Origin: Planctomycetes bacterium UBA1146
GTDB lineage: Bacteria; Planctomycetota; UBA8108; UBA1146
Length of the DNA: 15,023 bases
Assembly (NCBI GenBank): GCA_002311345.1
Contig: DCAA01000006.1
Location: forward strand, 193,777-208,799
Direction of reading: 5' to 3'
Made by a program: the position numbers and the translations under genes. Shown piece after piece: positions 7,274-14,136 of this stretch. Under the pieces are notes generated by a model. That model made no database searches, was not told where the DNA came from, and was given only the letters and a program-made list of their open reading frames with translations. Positions within the stretch are counted from its first letter, which is position 1; every line of letters starts with the position of its first letter.

Positions 7274-8245
7274 ATGAACTCGAGCACCGAGACCCCTTCA
7301 CTGCAGCAGCAGGAAACGGCCAATCCTCGTCAGCGCCATGGGCCCGTCGCTCTACTGGGAGCCTGTCTGACGGCGATCTTGTGCTTGCCGATGTGGCTTC
7401 TCCCTGGATCTCTTGGCTGTCGCTACGCCCGCCTTCTGGCTCGTCCCGCCTGGCTGCTGGCTCATCGCAGACGTCGAGTCACACTGAGTAATCTTCGCCA
7501 TGCCTTCGGTTCGACCTTCTCGGAGAAGAAGATTCGCCGGGTCGGTCTCGAGTCGTGGCGACGGGTTGCGATGTCGGCGGTCGAAGCGCTGCAGATCGGT
7601 CGTTGGCTCGAGAATGAGGATTTCCAGCGACGATTGATCTGGAAAGGCCCGTGGCAGCAACTGGAGCAGCGACACCTTGCCGGAGAATCGTTCCTGCTGG
7701 TCAGTGGTCACCTCGGCCCGTTCGAGATCATCTTGCCGTTGCTGGTGCATCGAGGCTGGCGCATCGGATTGCTCTCTCGCCCGGTGAAAAATGCCTACCT
7801 GCACTCATGGCTCGACTGGATTCGCCGCGGCACGGTACCGACGATTCTCGATCCCTCGGGAGCATTGCCCGAGATGGGAAGGGCACTCAATGCAGGAACC
7901 TCGATCGCTCTGATGGTCGATCAAAATGACCGCGAGGGGATTTTTGTTCCTTTCCTCGCTCGGGAGGCTGGGACCACGCCTGCAATCGGAGTGCTGACGC
8001 GTCGCTATCGCGTCCCGGTCGTGTACCTCGAGGCGAGGAGGATCGAGCCGGGAAGAACCTATCGGTTGACCTGTGAGATCGCGGATCTTCCCCGGGGAGA
8101 GAATATTCGATCTCACCTCGATCTGGTGACCCGAGCGGTGACCGGACGGATCGAGACGATGGTGCGCGAGGTCCCTGCCGATTGGCTGTGGATGCACCAG
8201 CGCTGGAAAGCGCGTCCCGATGGCAACCGTGAGATCTTGCTCTAA
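7274..8245 (+). CDS. Lipid A biosynthesis (LpxL/HtrB-like) acyltransferase
   Basis: A 323-residue member of the lysophospholipid acyltransferase superfamily of the HtrB/LpxL type, about the usual length (306 in E. coli LpxL). An N-terminal hydrophobic segment (about 24-44) would anchor it in the inner membrane facing the cytoplasm. The catalytic HX4E motif is SGHLGPFE with His146 and Glu151; the family norm is HxGNWE, so Asn-Trp is replaced by Pro-Phe. DQN at 216-218 and the closing WLWMHQRWK (304-312) match the conserved late motifs. The expected role is transfer of a secondary acyl chain from acyl-ACP to a lipid A precursor, though related enzymes acylate other glycolipids, so the substrate is not certain. 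It has a perfect ribosome binding site and may be co-transcribed with purC, 71 bp downstream. Divergence from an outer-membrane protein gene fits an envelope role. Confidence 0.88.
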   Translation: MNSSTETPSLQQQETANPRQRHGPVALLGACLTAILCLPMWLLPGSLGCRYARLLARPAWLLAHRRRRVTLSNLRHAFGSTFSEKKIRRVGLESWRRVAMSAVEALQIGRWLENEDFQRRLIWKGPWQQLEQRHLAGESFLLVSGHLGPFEIILPLLVHRGWRIGLLSRPVKNAYLHSWLDWIRRGTVPTILDPSGALPEMGRALNAGTSIALMVDQNDREGIFVPFLAREAGTTPAIGVLTRRYRVPVVYLEARRIEPGRTYRLTCEIADLPRGENIRSHLDLVTRAVTGRIETMVREVPADWLWMHQRWKARPDGNREILL

Positions 8246-8303
8246 AGTGCTGCCTTTCGGTGACAGCGCCGATATCGAGGTGTATCCTGCCTTTTTCCAC
8301 GGA

Positions 8304-8310
8304 AGAGAGG
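8304..8310 (+). promoter_or_regulatory. Ribosome binding site that sets the GTG start of purC
   Basis: AGAGAGG lies 6 nt before GTG at 8317; a second GTG follows at once at 8320. A GTG at 8260 would add 19 residues that do not look like the family N-terminus and lacks such a site. Confidence 0.6.
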
Positions 8311-8316
8311 AACATC

Positions 8317-9231
8317 GTGGTGACCACTGCGATCCGTGACATCTCCGTTGCTGGAGTGGAACCAATTCTGCGCGGCAAGGTGCGTGATATCTTCGATCTC
8401 GGTGACCAGTTGTTGCTGGTGACCAGCGATCGTGTCAGCGCTTATGACGTGGTGTTGCCCCAGGGGATCCCCGATAAGGGTGCGATCCTGACCCAGTTGA
8501 CGCGCTGGTGGCTCGAACGGCTCCCCGACGGCATCCGTCACCATCTGATCTCGACCGATCCCACCGATTTTCCCGAACCGTTTCGAAGTGCTGCCAGCGA
8601 CTGGGGACCGCGCGCGATGCTGGTGCGGAAACTCGACATGATCCCTGTCGAGTGCGTGGTGCGGGGATATGTCGTCGGCAGTGGCTGGAAAGACTACCAG
8701 GCGAGTGGAGCCATCTGCGGCATCTCCTTGCCCGAGGGACTGCGTCAGGCTGATCGCATCGATGATCCCATCTTCACTCCGGCGGCCAAGAATCACGAGG
8801 GCCACGACGAGAACATCTCCATCGAGAAGGCCGGAGAGATGGTCGGACATGATCTGATGGCTCAACTGAAGGATCTGTCGGTGCAGATCTTTTCGCACGG
8901 CCGCGAACACGCGGCAACTTGCGGACTCATTCTGGCCGACACCAAGTTCGAGTTCGGTATGGACGACGATGGACCGGTGCTCGCCGATGAGGTGCTGACC
9001 GCCGATTCGTCGCGCTACTGGCCTGCAGACCAGTACCAGGTCGGCATCAGTCCTCCCTCTTTTGACAAGCAGTACGTGCGCGATCATCTCGCCTCTTGCG
9101 GTTGGACCGGAGACGGTCCGGTGCCGGATCTTCCCGATGAGGTGGTCGAGGGAACCACCGCCCGCTACCAGGAACTGTTCGAGCGGGTGACCGGGGTCGC
9201 CTGGGATACCTGGAAGGAACAAACATCATGA
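8317..9231 (+). CDS. purC: Phosphoribosylaminoimidazole-succinocarboxamide synthase (SAICAR synthetase)
   Basis: A 304-residue enzyme that joins CAIR and aspartate with ATP to give SAICAR in de novo purine synthesis in the cytoplasm. Visible family motifs are GKVRDIFDL (20-28), SDRVSAYDV (37-45), VECVVRGYVVGSGWKDYQ (111-128), FTPAAKN...GHDENIS (153-168), ADTKFEFG and ADEVLTADSSRYW in the C-terminal part. The length of about 300 residues matches the longer Ade1-like type known from yeast and many bacteria rather than the short type of about 240 residues in E. coli. The GTG at 8317 is chosen for its ribosome binding site and for the match to the family N-terminus. The stop overlaps the start of purE as ATGA, so the two consecutive pathway steps are likely translationally coupled. 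The gene lies 71 bp after the acyltransferase gene. Confidence 0.96.
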   Translation: MVTTAIRDISVAGVEPILRGKVRDIFDLGDQLLLVTSDRVSAYDVVLPQGIPDKGAILTQLTRWWLERLPDGIRHHLISTDPTDFPEPFRSAASDWGPRAMLVRKLDMIPVECVVRGYVVGSGWKDYQASGAICGISLPEGLRQADRIDDPIFTPAAKNHEGHDENISIEKAGEMVGHDLMAQLKDLSVQIFSHGREHAATCGLILADTKFEFGMDDDGPVLADEVLTADSSRYWPADQYQVGISPPSFDKQYVRDHLASCGWTGDGPVPDLPDEVVEGTTARYQELFERVTGVAWDTWKEQTS

Positions 9232-9734
9232 ACGCCAAGGTTCTCGTCGTCATGGGCAGCGATAGCGACTGGTCGGTGATGGAATCCTGCGTCGAGCAGT
9301 TACACAAGTTCGACATCGAGGCGGAGGTTCGTGTTTGCTCGGCCCACCGCACCCCCGAGGTCGCTCATCGCCTCAGCCAGAGTGCTGCCGATGACGGTTA
9401 CTGCGCCATCATCGCGGCTGCTGGACACGCCGCGCATCTGGCAGGTGTCATGGCCGCCAGCACCACGCTACCGGTGATCGGTGTGCCCATCGATTCGAGT
9501 GCCCTCGATGGCATGGACGCCTTGCTGGCAACGGTACAGATGCCGCCAGGGGTTCCCGTCGCGACGGTTGCCATCGGCAAGCCTGGGGCCACCAACGCTG
9601 CCATCCTGGCGGCGCAGATCGTCGCCGTTGCCAACCCCGAGATGCGTGCGCGCCTCGACGATCACAAGGCGATGATGGCCAGCAAGGTCGCCGACAAGGA
9701 CGAGAACCTGCGCGGTCGGGTCTCCGGCGGCTAG
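9228..9734 (+). CDS. purE: N5-carboxyaminoimidazole ribonucleotide mutase, class I PurE
   Basis: A 168-residue protein, the normal size for a class I PurE catalytic subunit. MGSDSDWSVM near residue 10, VCSAHRTPE (about 36-44) with the catalytic His, and AAAGHAAHLAGVMA (about 64-77) identify it; the AHLAG loop corresponds to AHLPG of the E. coli enzyme and differs from the loop of class II enzymes. ALDGMDALLATVQMPPGVPVATVAIGK also matches class I. It converts N5-CAIR to CAIR, the substrate of the PurC product, so the operon supplies two successive steps. No purK, which makes N5-CAIR in organisms with class I PurE, is present nearby. The ATG at 9228 overlaps the purC stop. The TAG stop shares a CTAG palindrome with the stop of the convergent DCC gene. 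Confidence 0.96.
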   Translation: MNAKVLVVMGSDSDWSVMESCVEQLHKFDIEAEVRVCSAHRTPEVAHRLSQSAADDGYCAIIAAAGHAAHLAGVMAASTTLPVIGVPIDSSALDGMDALLATVQMPPGVPVATVAIGKPGATNAAILAAQIVAVANPEMRARLDDHKAMMASKVADKDENLRGRVSGG

Positions 9735-10645
9735 AGGATTCCGAACAGGAACGTGATCCAGAGCACGCATGCTATCTGGATGATGGCCAACACCACGATT
9801 CTTCCCCGCTTCGAGGCGGCGCTCAGAGGTCTTCTGATCTCGGAACTTCTGGTCTCCTCGGCGCTGCCATCGAGCCAGTTCTGACAGCGAAACAGCAGCC
9901 AGAATCCGCCCATCATCGCGACGCCGAACAGAACGCTCGGCTGCAGCAGCGCAATTTCCTCGGCCAGGAAGATGCTCTTCAAAAGCATCAGCATCGCCAG
10001 CATGAAAGTCGAGATGACGATCGCCCCGACCAGTGTCGCCACGGTGTCGACCTTGCGCCCCGCGCGCGCAAGCATCGGAATCAGAGCGCTACTGACCAGC
10101 AGCAGTAACCCGCCACCGATGACGAGCCCCGCGCTGTGATCCGGGTCGGGGGACGGGATTCCCACCACCATCGACAGCAGCCACAACGCCAGGGCCAGCA
10201 GCACGACACTGCCGATGATGCGGTAGCGAGCGACCCAATCCGGTTCTGAAAAGGTGGGATCTGGCGGCGTCTGTGGTGGTGAGATGAGCCTTCGCCAGGC
10301 AGCGATGAAGCGATATCCGATGCACATCAGCCCGAACAGAGGAGCAAAGTCGAGCGGTGCCCCGAGCAAGCGCGGCAGTCTCCTCTGCAGCAGCCACCGG
10401 AACGCAGCGGCACCGGTCAGTACATTTTGGCGTTGAGCGTCGAGCAGCACGATCTCGCCGGAGCGTCGGTAACTGTCGAGCAATTCCCGGTCAGTTCCGG
10501 TGACGAGCGCGGCAGGTTGCGTCGCGATTCCCTCGAGCAACCCGAGGAGCTGCATCGACCGGATACTGCCGGTACACATCCGACAATCTCCATCGTAGGC
10601 CAGCAAAGTGTCTCGGGAGTAGTCAGGAGGCTCCAGTGGAATCAT
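9731..10645 (-). CDS. DCC-family (DUF393) thiol protein fused to five membrane segments
   Basis: A 304-residue protein. The N-terminal part (about 13-120) is a DUF393/DCC-type domain: LLAYDGDCRMCTGSI carries the family's DxDCxxC signature with Cys21 and Cys24, and later segments such as GEIVLLDA, LTGAAAFRWLLQRR and GYRFIAAWRR match the usual order. These proteins are annotated as putative thiol-disulfide oxidoreductases with a thioredoxin-like fold, but their biochemical role is poorly known. The C-terminal part holds five hydrophobic stretches (about 143-163, 172-192, 202-226, 237-253, 283-303), which would place the thiol domain at the membrane; ordinary DCC proteins are about 110-150 residues and soluble. 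The ATG at 10645 overlaps the mtnA stop by 4 nt, and GAGGAG lies 8 nt upstream, so it is the last gene of the comEC-mtnA operon. The function of the membrane part is not recognisable. Confidence 0.82.
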   Translation of the reverse strand: MIPLEPPDYSRDTLLAYDGDCRMCTGSIRSMQLLGLLEGIATQPAALVTGTDRELLDSYRRSGEIVLLDAQRQNVLTGAAAFRWLLQRRLPRLLGAPLDFAPLFGLMCIGYRFIAAWRRLISPPQTPPDPTFSEPDWVARYRIIGSVVLLALALWLLSMVVGIPSPDPDHSAGLVIGGGLLLLVSSALIPMLARAGRKVDTVATLVGAIVISTFMLAMLMLLKSIFLAEEIALLQPSVLFGVAMMGGFWLLFRCQNWLDGSAEETRSSEIRRPLSAASKRGRIVVLAIIQIACVLWITFLFGIL

Positions 10646-11694
10646 CGCCGGATCTCCTCGAATGGGGGATGCAGGATACCGACTTCGGTGATCCAGCCAG
10701 CGATGTGGGAGGCCGGAGTCACATCGAAAGCCGGATTGCGGTGACCGATCCCCTCGGGCGGTTGTTGCTGGCTCGTCGGTGACCAGATCTCATCGGCGGA
10801 TCGCTGCTCGATGGGGATCTCGTCACCGCTGGCGATGCTGAGGTCGAAGGATGTGCTGGGTGCTGCGATATAGAAGGGCACCTGGTGCGCTTTCGCCAGT
10901 GAGGCGATGGTGTAAGTGCCGATCTTGTTGGCGGCATCGCCATTGGCGGCGACCCGGTCGGATCCGGTGATCACCACATCAATTTCACCGTTGTAGAAGA
11001 AACTGCCAGCGGCTCCATCGCAGATCACCTCGACCGGAATCCCGTTTTTGTGCAGTTCCCATGCGGTCAATCGAGATCCTTGCAGCAACGGACGTGTTTC
11101 ACCGGCCAGTACCTGGAAGCGCTTACCCTGCTTCCACGCCTCGTACAGCACCGACAGCGCGGTTCCGGTTCCGGCGGTGGCGAGTGCTCCGGCATTGCAG
11201 TGGGTGAGGACGGTGGCCCCATCGGCAATCAGAGATGCTCCCGATTCGCCGATGGCCTGGCAGCACTGCTGATCCTGCTCGTCGATGGCTCGCGCTTCGC
11301 TGAGCAACCGTTCTTTCAGTGCCGCACCATCGAGGTGTTCGCATTCGGCCGAACTCTCGAGGTCGGCCATCCGATCGACCATGTGCTGGAGATTCACCGC
11401 GGTGGGGCGAGCCGATCGTAGCGCCGGCAGTGCTTCGCGAAAGCGCGACCGAACGGTATCGATGTCTTTACAACCTCGAATCGCCAGGCACAGACCGTAG
11501 GCCGCTGCGACCCCGATGGCGGGAGCCCCCCTCACGACCAGTTGCTGGATCGCCTCGATCAACTGTTCCGGTTGCTCGATGATTCGTTGCTGTTCCTTTT
11601 CCGGTAGCAACGTCTGATCGATCAGGTGGAGACAGCCATCGGTATCGCCGACCCAGTGCAGGGTCCGAAACCGTGGCGAGGTCGAATCCACCAT
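10642..11694 (-). CDS. mtnA: S-methyl-5-thioribose-1-phosphate isomerase
   Basis: A 350-residue enzyme, the usual length for MtnA. It turns methylthioribose 1-phosphate into methylthioribulose 1-phosphate in cytoplasmic methionine salvage. Motifs: LHLIDQTLLP (22-31), VVRGAPAIGVAAAYG (53-67), THCNAGALATAGTGTAL (164-180) with catalytic Cys166, GETRPLLQGSRLTAWEL (198-214), and GSDRVAANGDAANKIGT (244-260) with catalytic Asp246. Related eIF2B-like proteins lack this catalytic pair, so the isomerase call is good. The ATG at 11694 has GGAG shortly upstream; a longer frame back to 11913 is antisense-like sequence within comEC and is rejected. The chosen start still overlaps comEC by 73 nt, and the conserved N-terminus begins only about 10 residues in, so the overlap cannot be trimmed much. 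No other salvage gene is in the window. Confidence 0.95.
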   Translation of the reverse strand: MVDSTSPRFRTLHWVGDTDGCLHLIDQTLLPEKEQQRIIEQPEQLIEAIQQLVVRGAPAIGVAAAYGLCLAIRGCKDIDTVRSRFREALPALRSARPTAVNLQHMVDRMADLESSAECEHLDGAALKERLLSEARAIDEQDQQCCQAIGESGASLIADGATVLTHCNAGALATAGTGTALSVLYEAWKQGKRFQVLAGETRPLLQGSRLTAWELHKNGIPVEVICDGAAGSFFYNGEIDVVITGSDRVAANGDAANKIGTYTIASLAKAHQVPFYIAAPSTSFDLSIASGDEIPIEQRSADEIWSPTSQQQPPEGIGHRNPAFDVTPASHIAGWITEVGILHPPFEEIRR

Positions 11695-13994
11695 CTTCTC
11701 CAGCCTTCCAGTGTTCTCAGAGGCAGTGCTGTTGCGGTCGGCATCATCGGCAAGGGAGCAGAGAACGGCAAGCCCTGCTCGGTGAGGGTTGCGCCGCTTC
11801 GGTTTCCCGGCACCGATTCGATCCCCGAGTGCGCCAGTTGCTCGATCGTGGCCCTCGGTAGGGGTCCTGGTCTGGCCGCAAAAACCTGTTCGGGCGCCAG
11901 TAAGGCGACCCATTCTCCCACACCATCCATCATCGATCCGTGGTGCGGAAGCACAACCAGGTCGATCGGACCGGAACTTCGAGAAGCCGCAAGCCGTGCC
12001 GCTTCTGCATCCCCTGGAATCAGAGCCGTACCACAGGGTCCGCGAATTACCACCACCACCGATCGATCATTGAGCGACAGAGGGACTGCTGGAGGGGTTC
12101 CATCGGCTGCCGAGATGATCCTCAATCGCCACGGTCCGATGGTCAGCTGATCCCCGTCTTTTACCCTGTGGATCTGAACTCCATGGCGACGCGCCATCTG
12201 GATGATGGCAGCTCCGGCGGGGTCGTCTTCAAAGGTCCTGTCCACGATGAGACCTGCGATGGAATCGGTCTCGAGTAACCCGGGAACCGCCGAGTAATGA
12301 TCGAGATGAGCGTGTGAGAGGACGATCCAGTCGATCCGATTTCTGCCGCTTCTCCACAGTGATCGGCGGATCAGGCGCGCGCCGCCATCGATCTGATCGG
12401 CGGAACCCGCATCGAACAGCAATGAGCCACCGGGTGCTTGCATGAAAACACTCTGTCCTCTTCCCGTGGCAAGCAACTCCATCGTAGCAGGCACGGGTAG
12501 AGTGATATCGATCGATATCGCCAGCGAGGCGACCATCAACGTGCCGATGGCGAGGCGTGGTTTTGCTGCACAGATCCACAGTAGTGCCATCATGATGAGA
12601 GAGATGGCTGGGATGCCGATCGCCGGCAGCACCCAGGGACTCCATGGTAGGCGGTCGGCCAGTGCCGGGATCGTTTCGAGCACCCAGCGCAGCACCTCCC
12701 ACCCTCCTCGAGTGATCTGCTCGATTTCGAAGATGCCCAGCATCAGAGTGACAATGCCGAGCATGATGGTGGCGGCCACAGCCGGTAGCAGCAAGAGCGT
12801 CGTCAATGGTGAGAACGGACAGATTTCCGCGCTCCAGAAAGCGATGGCCACATGAGCTCCGAAGAAGGCCCCGAGTGCTACACGCAGGCCACTGCTGGCA
12901 AATTGTCGAGATCCCATCACCACATGAATCCCGCCCACCGCACATAGAGAGATGGTCGCTGAAGCGCGTGGAGGAGCCTGTCCCATCGCGCACCAGATCA
13001 ACATCGCCAGCGCAAGAGCCTGTGTCGGAGCAACATTGCGGCCACCGATGAGTCCAACGGCGATCAAGCCGCCGGTGATGGCGGCCCGGATGGCAGGTGG
13101 ATCCGCACCGGAGAGAAATGCCTGGAAGAGCAGAAAAACAGCCCCGACACCACGGATGATGTGGGACCAGGGTGAGAGAAAACGCCGAGACCATATGAGA
13201 AAGAAGCCGAGACAGATTCCGACATGAAGCCCACTGACTGCCAGCAGGTGGCCCAGACCGGTTCTTCTCATCACTGCGTGTGTTTGTGGATCGAGCAGGC
13301 CCCGTTCTCCTAGCAGCAACGCGCAACCCCAGCGAGCATCGATGGAGAGCAAGCAATCCAGGGCGCGAAGGCGCAGACGATCGGCTCGCGACAGGAGAGT
13401 CGCTCTCGAGAGCACTCTCCAGTGATCTCGGCGAACTACCTTGCGAAACGAACCACTTCCCGCGCTCAGCAATGCGCTGATCGTGTCGCCGCGGCCGACC
13501 AGCACCGAACCCGGAAGCGAGAGAGTCACGACGCCAGCGACTGGCCCTGTGTGCCCCTTCAACTGGTGAAGTTTCAGTATCGTTGTGGTCTGTAACATCG
13601 GTTTCGTCACACGACCGATGTGTCGACGCGGTACGGAAAGAACTTTCCCCTCGATGAGAACGGGTCCTCGAGCCAACGATGCAACATCTGCTGTGGGGGG
13701 AGGTGCGAGCAGCATTCCGATCAATAACGGCAACAGTTGTCTCAGCAGGATGGCTCGCGGCCCGGGCAGGAGGCCAGCCAAACAGGTGCTGCTGATCAAC
13801 ATCAGTAGGCACGGTGGTGACAACTGACATCCGGCAGCACCGATCCACGGACCGGTACCGATCCACAGCCACAGGGCCGGAATCAACAACGGAGGGAATG
13901 GCCCCGGGAGGTCGGTGCTATCTGGAGATGATGCACTGTTCGTGGTTGTTCCAGCGCTGCTCGGGATGGCCCACGGTGGTTCGGTTATCGGCAT
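11622..13994 (-). CDS. comEC: ComEC/Rec2-type DNA internalization protein
   Basis: A 790-residue polytopic membrane protein with the three-part ComEC layout. Residues about 35-100 hold N-terminal membrane segments, and 107-190 an OB-like soluble domain (DUF4131 type). The competence domain runs about 215-500 with many membrane helices and the signature LLAVSGLHVGI (250-260). A metallo-beta-lactamase-like domain covers about 503-745: GRGQSVFMQAPGG, LSHAHLDH (559-566), PGDAE with Asp662, and LPHHGS with His684 and His685. The metal ligands appear intact, so the nuclease-like domain may be active. In relatives ComEC forms the inner-membrane channel that takes single-stranded DNA into the cytoplasm. 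The last 45 or so residues run beyond the family core and overlap mtnA. The first 30 residues are Ser/Thr/Pro-rich and low in complexity, so the true start could be slightly downstream. The ATG at 13994 has AGGAGA about 11 nt upstream. Confidence 0.93.
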   Translation of the reverse strand: MPITEPPWAIPSSAGTTTNSASSPDSTDLPGPFPPLLIPALWLWIGTGPWIGAAGCQLSPPCLLMLISSTCLAGLLPGPRAILLRQLLPLLIGMLLAPPPTADVASLARGPVLIEGKVLSVPRRHIGRVTKPMLQTTTILKLHQLKGHTGPVAGVVTLSLPGSVLVGRGDTISALLSAGSGSFRKVVRRDHWRVLSRATLLSRADRLRLRALDCLLSIDARWGCALLLGERGLLDPQTHAVMRRTGLGHLLAVSGLHVGICLGFFLIWSRRFLSPWSHIIRGVGAVFLLFQAFLSGADPPAIRAAITGGLIAVGLIGGRNVAPTQALALAMLIWCAMGQAPPRASATISLCAVGGIHVVMGSRQFASSGLRVALGAFFGAHVAIAFWSAEICPFSPLTTLLLLPAVAATIMLGIVTLMLGIFEIEQITRGGWEVLRWVLETIPALADRLPWSPWVLPAIGIPAISLIMMALLWICAAKPRLAIGTLMVASLAISIDITLPVPATMELLATGRGQSVFMQAPGGSLLFDAGSADQIDGGARLIRRSLWRSGRNRIDWIVLSHAHLDHYSAVPGLLETDSIAGLIVDRTFEDDPAGAAIIQMARRHGVQIHRVKDGDQLTIGPWRLRIISAADGTPPAVPLSLNDRSVVVVIRGPCGTALIPGDAEAARLAASRSSGPIDLVVLPHHGSMMDGVGEWVALLAPEQVFAARPGPLPRATIEQLAHSGIESVPGNRSGATLTEQGLPFSAPLPMMPTATALPLRTLEGWRRWWIRPRHGFGPCTGSAIPMAVST

Positions 13995-14136
13995 CGTCAG
14001 AGGGTTCTCCTGTCGTGGACCTCATCGTTTTCACTGTGCCTGAAACAGCAAAGAAGGGGATGCGGGGGATGCATTGAATGGCCGGATCTGGTCGAATAGA
14101 GGCAGTTGAGGGATCCGTTGTCGCGAGAGAGGTTCG
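13995..14136. promoter_or_regulatory. Divergent spacer between comEC and the carboxypeptidase-regulatory-like gene
   Basis: This 142-bp spacer contains no gene. A weak sigma-70-like pair can be drawn on the plus strand: TTGAAT at 14074-14079, a 17-bp gap and TAGAGG at 14097-14102. It matches the consensus at four and three positions, so it is only a candidate. A 9-bp tandem repeat lies directly upstream of it. GAGAGAGG at 14125-14132 is the ribosome binding site of the plus-strand gene. Confidence 0.35.
14056..14073. repeat. Two tandem 9-bp units, GGGGATGCG and GGGGATGCA
   Basis: Two adjacent 9-bp units differ only in the last base. They lie in the divergent spacer, just before a possible -35 element for the plus-strand gene and about 60 bp upstream of the comEC start. 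They may be a protein binding site or a chance duplication. Confidence 0.5.

Noticed and set aside
7158..7301. A longer N-terminus for the DUF481 protein, overlapping the acyltransferase start.
   Set aside because: It would bury the signal-like segment 48 residues inside and cross the divergent promoter region.
11695..11913. A longer N-terminus for mtnA.
   Set aside because: The added 73 residues lie inside the conserved comEC metallo-beta-lactamase region, are Arg/Gly-rich without family similarity, and the ATG at 11694 has a suitable ribosome binding site.
12229..13872. A 547-codon open frame on the same strand as comEC in another frame.
   Set aside because: The overlapping comEC frame has full domain and motif support across the same bases. 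The alternative product is rich in Arg, His and Ser, lacks membrane segments or motifs, and looks like a frame shadow.
11622..13994. A complete competence system together with the possible PilM-like tail at the left edge.
   Set aside because: The left-edge fragment is too short to identify, lies 11 kb away, and no other pilus or competence gene is present.
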